DNA of 50,535 nucleotides from Neelides folsomi. Lineage: Eukaryota > Arthropoda > Collembola > Neelipleona > Neelidae. Shown here piece by piece: positions 49,815 to 50,535 of the stretch (within the stretch, counting starts at the first letter, position 1; each line of letters starts with the position of its first letter). A program made the position numbers and the translations under genes. The stretch covers positions 1-50,535 of the forward strand of contig JAQGBZ010000424.1 of assembly GCA_034687125.1 (NCBI GenBank), given 5' to 3'. Under the pieces are notes generated by a model. That model was given only the letters and a program-made list of their open reading frames with translations. It ran no database searches and was not told the DNA's origin.

Positions 49815-50153
49815 TTATTGAGGGAGTGAAGAGAGTTCTTGAGCAAATTTGGACACCACACACATGGTGTAACATGTGAATAAAAAGATGATTGAAGAAA
49901 TTATAATTTCATAGATGCAATAATGCATCAAACTGTGCATGACAACAATGAAAACCATCAAGCTCAATTGGTAATATTTTGCTCTGATCCATTCCCTGCA
50001 GCTCCTCACGCTCATCTATGATACAATTAGAATTAAAATCATTTTTGTTTATTGTGAGTCCTACCTTATTAACCGACTGGAGCAAATATGAACCCAAGTA
50101 CAGTTCCAGAAAAAAGTAGATTACATAAGAGACCCAGATGATTATGCTCACAA
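49815..50153 (-). CDS. 3' part of an unrecognised multi-helix membrane protein
   Basis: Two exons, 50065-50153 and 49815-50015, join in phase 0 and give the last 95 residues. The upstream exon enters in the second codon position, so the gene continues upstream, probably beyond the right edge; no earlier exon is clear in 50154-50535. Hydrophobic segments are IIIWVSYVIYFFLELYLGSY, LSLMVFIVVMHSL and the stretch around YEIIISSIIFLFTCYTMCVV, separated by a short basic loop (RSCREWIRAKYY). This is the pattern of small tetraspan arthropod membrane proteins of unknown function, but I cannot name the family. Confidence 0.55.
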
Positions 50154-50535
50154 CTTTGAAATCTTTGAATAAAAAATTAAAAACTTATTTATTTAATTTT
50201 ATAAATTCATTCCAACATGAGAAACGTTCCATTCTGTTTTATTTATTTGTTTAATACTTCTAATTAATAAAGTTTATTTAATTTTGTATTCGGGTATTTA
50301 ATGATAGGTATTGGATTTTATGTGATTCTTGTGATTATCTGATTATCTTCTGCATGATTGGTTATTTTATGGAATCATTTCTAGCTAAAAACCTTCTACT
50401 TTTTTAAATGAAAGGTGAACATGAAGGTTGAACTTCTGTTTAACGAGTAATTTTAATGTGCATGGCTCAACCTTTTACATATAAATTGTTAGCATTGGTA
50501 ATTAGGGTAAAATATAAGTACATATATAAAATGAG
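50154..50535. other. AT-rich stretch at the right window edge
   Basis: Probably intron of the membrane-protein gene. I see no clear exon. Confidence 0.4.

Overview
This window is animal nuclear DNA, most likely from an arthropod. It is about 70% A+T by eye. Every recognisable gene is split by GT-AG introns, from under 100 bp to about 5.8 kb, and the conserved proteins are animal-like: a CREB with its kinase-inducible domain, the AP180/CALM clathrin adaptor, TIPRL, AK6, IDH3A and sphingomyelin synthase. A secreted protein with two RR-type (chitin_bind_4) cuticle domains points to an arthropod. I cannot place it further. Exons were joined by hand from splice consensus, reading phase and family resemblance; all lengths below come from those models.

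Layout: (1) 586-825(-), a possible 79-aa ORF in a GC-rich island, unproven. (2) 2230-6136(+), a 196-aa two-helix membrane protein with two PPxY motifs. (3) 6935-7447(-), a 143-aa RING-finger protein. (4) 9286-16017(-), the cuticle protein, whose signal-peptide exon lies 5.75 kb upstream of the rest. (5) 16811-18412(+), IDH3A. (6) 22286-24657(+), CREB, with a GC-rich candidate promoter and untranslated exon near 20.1-20.7 kb. (7) 26373-27321(-), AK6. (8) 28825-31988(+), the clathrin adaptor PICALM/LAP. (9) 32953-34170(-), TIPRL. (10) 34909-39026(+), a 920-aa SLC16-like (monocarboxylate transporter) MFS protein with long Gly/His-rich and Cys-rich ends. (11) 40374-41807, two inverted-repeat DNA elements. 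(12) 42445-46262(+), sphingomyelin synthase. (13) 48591-49220(-), ATP synthase subunit e. (14) 49815-50153(-), the 3' exons of an unrecognised multi-helix membrane protein that continues past the window edge.

The genes do not form one pathway. Most are housekeeping functions: TCA cycle (IDH3A), oxidative phosphorylation (ATP synthase e), adenylate metabolism and ribosome biogenesis (AK6), endocytosis (PICALM), PP2A control (TIPRL), sphingolipids (SGMS) and cAMP-responsive transcription (CREB). Head-to-head pairs (cuticle/IDH3A, AK6/PICALM, TIPRL/SLC16-like) may share promoter regions. CREB/AK6 and PICALM/TIPRL are tail to tail.

The most unusual items are the SLC16-like protein with low-complexity ends, a Cys-containing insertion in TIPRL, a perfect 36-bp palindrome, a 434-bp fold-back element able to form a long RNA hairpin, and unexplained ORFs inside introns. 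I found no CRISPR array, tRNA or rRNA.
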